Origin: Streptosporangiaceae bacterium
GTDB taxonomy: Bacteria; Actinomycetota; Actinomycetes; Streptosporangiales; Streptosporangiaceae
Assembly (NCBI GenBank): GCA_030039095.1
Contig: JASHQP010000737.1
Location: 1-7,166 of the forward strand
DNA: 7,166 bases
Direction: 5' to 3'
The position numbers and the translations under genes were made by a program. Below the pieces are notes generated by a model. The model was given only the letters and a program-made list of their open reading frames with translations, ran no database searches and had not been told where the DNA came from. This document shows, piece after piece, positions 6,328 to 7,166 of the stretch; the first letter of the stretch is position 1, and every line of letters begins with the position of its first letter.

Positions 6328-7166
6328 GTGGATCGTTGCGCGCTTTTCGTGGATGCGAGCTATGTGCTCGCAGATGGCGCCATGGCCGTCCACGGGACAC
6401 GTGAGCGCGAATCCGTCTCCTGGGACTACGCGGGCCTGGTCAAGCTGCTCACCGGGCTGTCCAGGGACCGTACCGGCCTGCCGGTGCTGCGCTGCTACTG
6501 GTACGAGGCGACGGTCGAAGGAAGGCGCACGTCCGAGCACAACGCGCTGGCCGACCTCCCCGGGGTCAAGCTGCGGCTCGGCCGGGTGCGTCCCGGCCGA
6601 CGCGAAGGCGTTGAGGCGGGGATGCACCGTGACCTGACGACGCTGGCCAGGAACCGCGCGGTGAGTGACGCCGTCATCGTCAGCGCGGAAGAGGATCTGA
6701 CCGAGGTCGTGGCCGAGGTGCAGGACCTGGGGCTTCGGGTCGTCATCGTGCACGTCGCGGCCGAGGGCAACTGGACGGTCCCCAGGCCTCTGCGGCAGGA
6801 ATCCGACGACATCGTTGAGGTAACCGGCGCGCACCTGAGGCCATTTGTCGACCTGAACTCGGCGGCCGAGCCGTCCGACGCGGACGAGCAGTACCGCAAC
6901 GGCAGCCATCAGCGGCGCAGCCTGGCCAACGGGCACGGGAACGGGATCGGCGCAGTGACCCAGCAGGCCCTGCCTGCTGCGGCGCTTCCCCCGGCGCCGC
7001 CGATCTACACCAGCCCCGTGGTCGAGGATTACCAGCGCACATCGGCTGATCCAGCACAGCGCGCCGCCGCCGCACAGCCCCAGGCCCCTGCGGCGGCACC
7101 ATCGCCTCCCGCTCCGTCACAGCCGGCACACGCCGCCCAGGCTCAGGGTTCCCCCGCTCCGGCACC
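6328..7166 (+). CDS. NYN (PIN-like nuclease) domain protein with Pro/Ala/Gln-rich tail, C-terminus cut off by window edge
   Basis: From GTG at 6328, 279 codons are visible and the frame is still open at the window end. Residues 4-175 fit an NYN/LabA-like PIN-type domain, a fold of metal-dependent RNases: CALFVDASYVL (4-14, D9), LPVLRCYWYEA (51-61), VKLRLGRVRPGRREGVEAGMHRDL (80-103, in parts KLRLGR and EGVEAGMHRDL), then LARNRAVSDAVIVSAEEDL (106-124), then DLGLRVVIVHVA (133-144). Acidic positions D9, E60, E96, D102, E121, E122 and D123 could form the metal site, but several are Glu where family members usually have Asp. After about residue 176 the chain becomes low-complexity, with an Asn/Gly patch (NGHGNGIG, 201-208) and then Pro/Ala/Gln repeats to the edge, probably disordered. 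The start has the ribosome binding site GAGGGGAAGG about 10 nt upstream. RNA is the likely substrate by family analogy; the target is unknown. Confidence 0.82.
   Translation, partial: MDRCALFVDASYVLADGAMAVHGTRERESVSWDYAGLVKLLTGLSRDRTGLPVLRCYWYEATVEGRRTSEHNALADLPGVKLRLGRVRPGRREGVEAGMHRDLTTLARNRAVSDAVIVSAEEDLTEVVAEVQDLGLRVVIVHVAAEGNWTVPRPLRQESDDIVEVTGAHLRPFVDLNSAAEPSDADEQYRNGSHQRRSLANGHGNGIGAVTQQALPAAALPPAPPIYTSPVVEDYQRTSADPAQRAAAAQPQAPAAAPSPPAPSQPAHAAQAQGSPAPA

Noticed and set aside
6271..6936. Minus-strand open frame opposite the NYN gene
   Set aside because: The plus-strand frame has a ribosome binding site, domain motifs and a continuing reading frame; the minus frame has none of these.

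Overview
This is a G+C-rich (roughly 70%) actinobacterial chromosomal segment of central metabolism genes. The protein signatures (PurA with the actinobacterial EGAQAT form, a DUF3151 protein, class II Fba, PyrE with VEDTSTTG) and the gene order purD / purA / DUF3151 / fba / pyrE resemble the neighbourhood I recall from Streptomyces and Mycobacterium. The NYN protein at the right edge recalls Streptosporangiales-like genomes, but I cannot place the organism below the level of Actinomycetes.

Layout. On the minus strand, reading right to left, 2851-3267 encodes a DUF3151 protein. It is followed by purA (1464-2747), a 143-residue protein of unknown function (974-1405), and purD (935 leftwards, cut by the window edge). 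purA, the unknown gene and purD are closely spaced and probably co-transcribed, with a possible extra leaderless promoter for purD. An aldo/keto reductase gene (3298-4179, plus strand) diverges from the DUF3151 gene and converges on fba (4205-5227, minus strand). A 231-bp divergent region rich in inverted and imperfect direct repeats separates fba from a tiny plus-strand gene (5459-5578) for a 39-residue single-pass membrane peptide. pyrE (5623-6159, minus strand) converges on that small gene. A second divergent region of about 170 bp separates pyrE from a plus-strand NYN-domain protein (6328 to the window end) with a Pro/Ala/Gln-rich tail.

Functional theme. purA and purD serve purine nucleotide synthesis, pyrE serves pyrimidine synthesis, and fba is the glycolytic/gluconeogenic aldolase. 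The AKR, DUF3151, 143-aa, 39-aa and NYN proteins have no assigned role in these pathways. I found no mobile element, CRISPR array, RNA gene or phage gene, and nothing that amounts to a new multi-gene system. The most interesting points are several starts with a TANNNT hexamer 7-8 nt upstream (leaderless transcripts), operator-like palindromes beside the divergent promoters, a purA leader with competing stems, the unknown gene inside the purine cluster, and the NYN protein with glutamates at usual aspartate positions.
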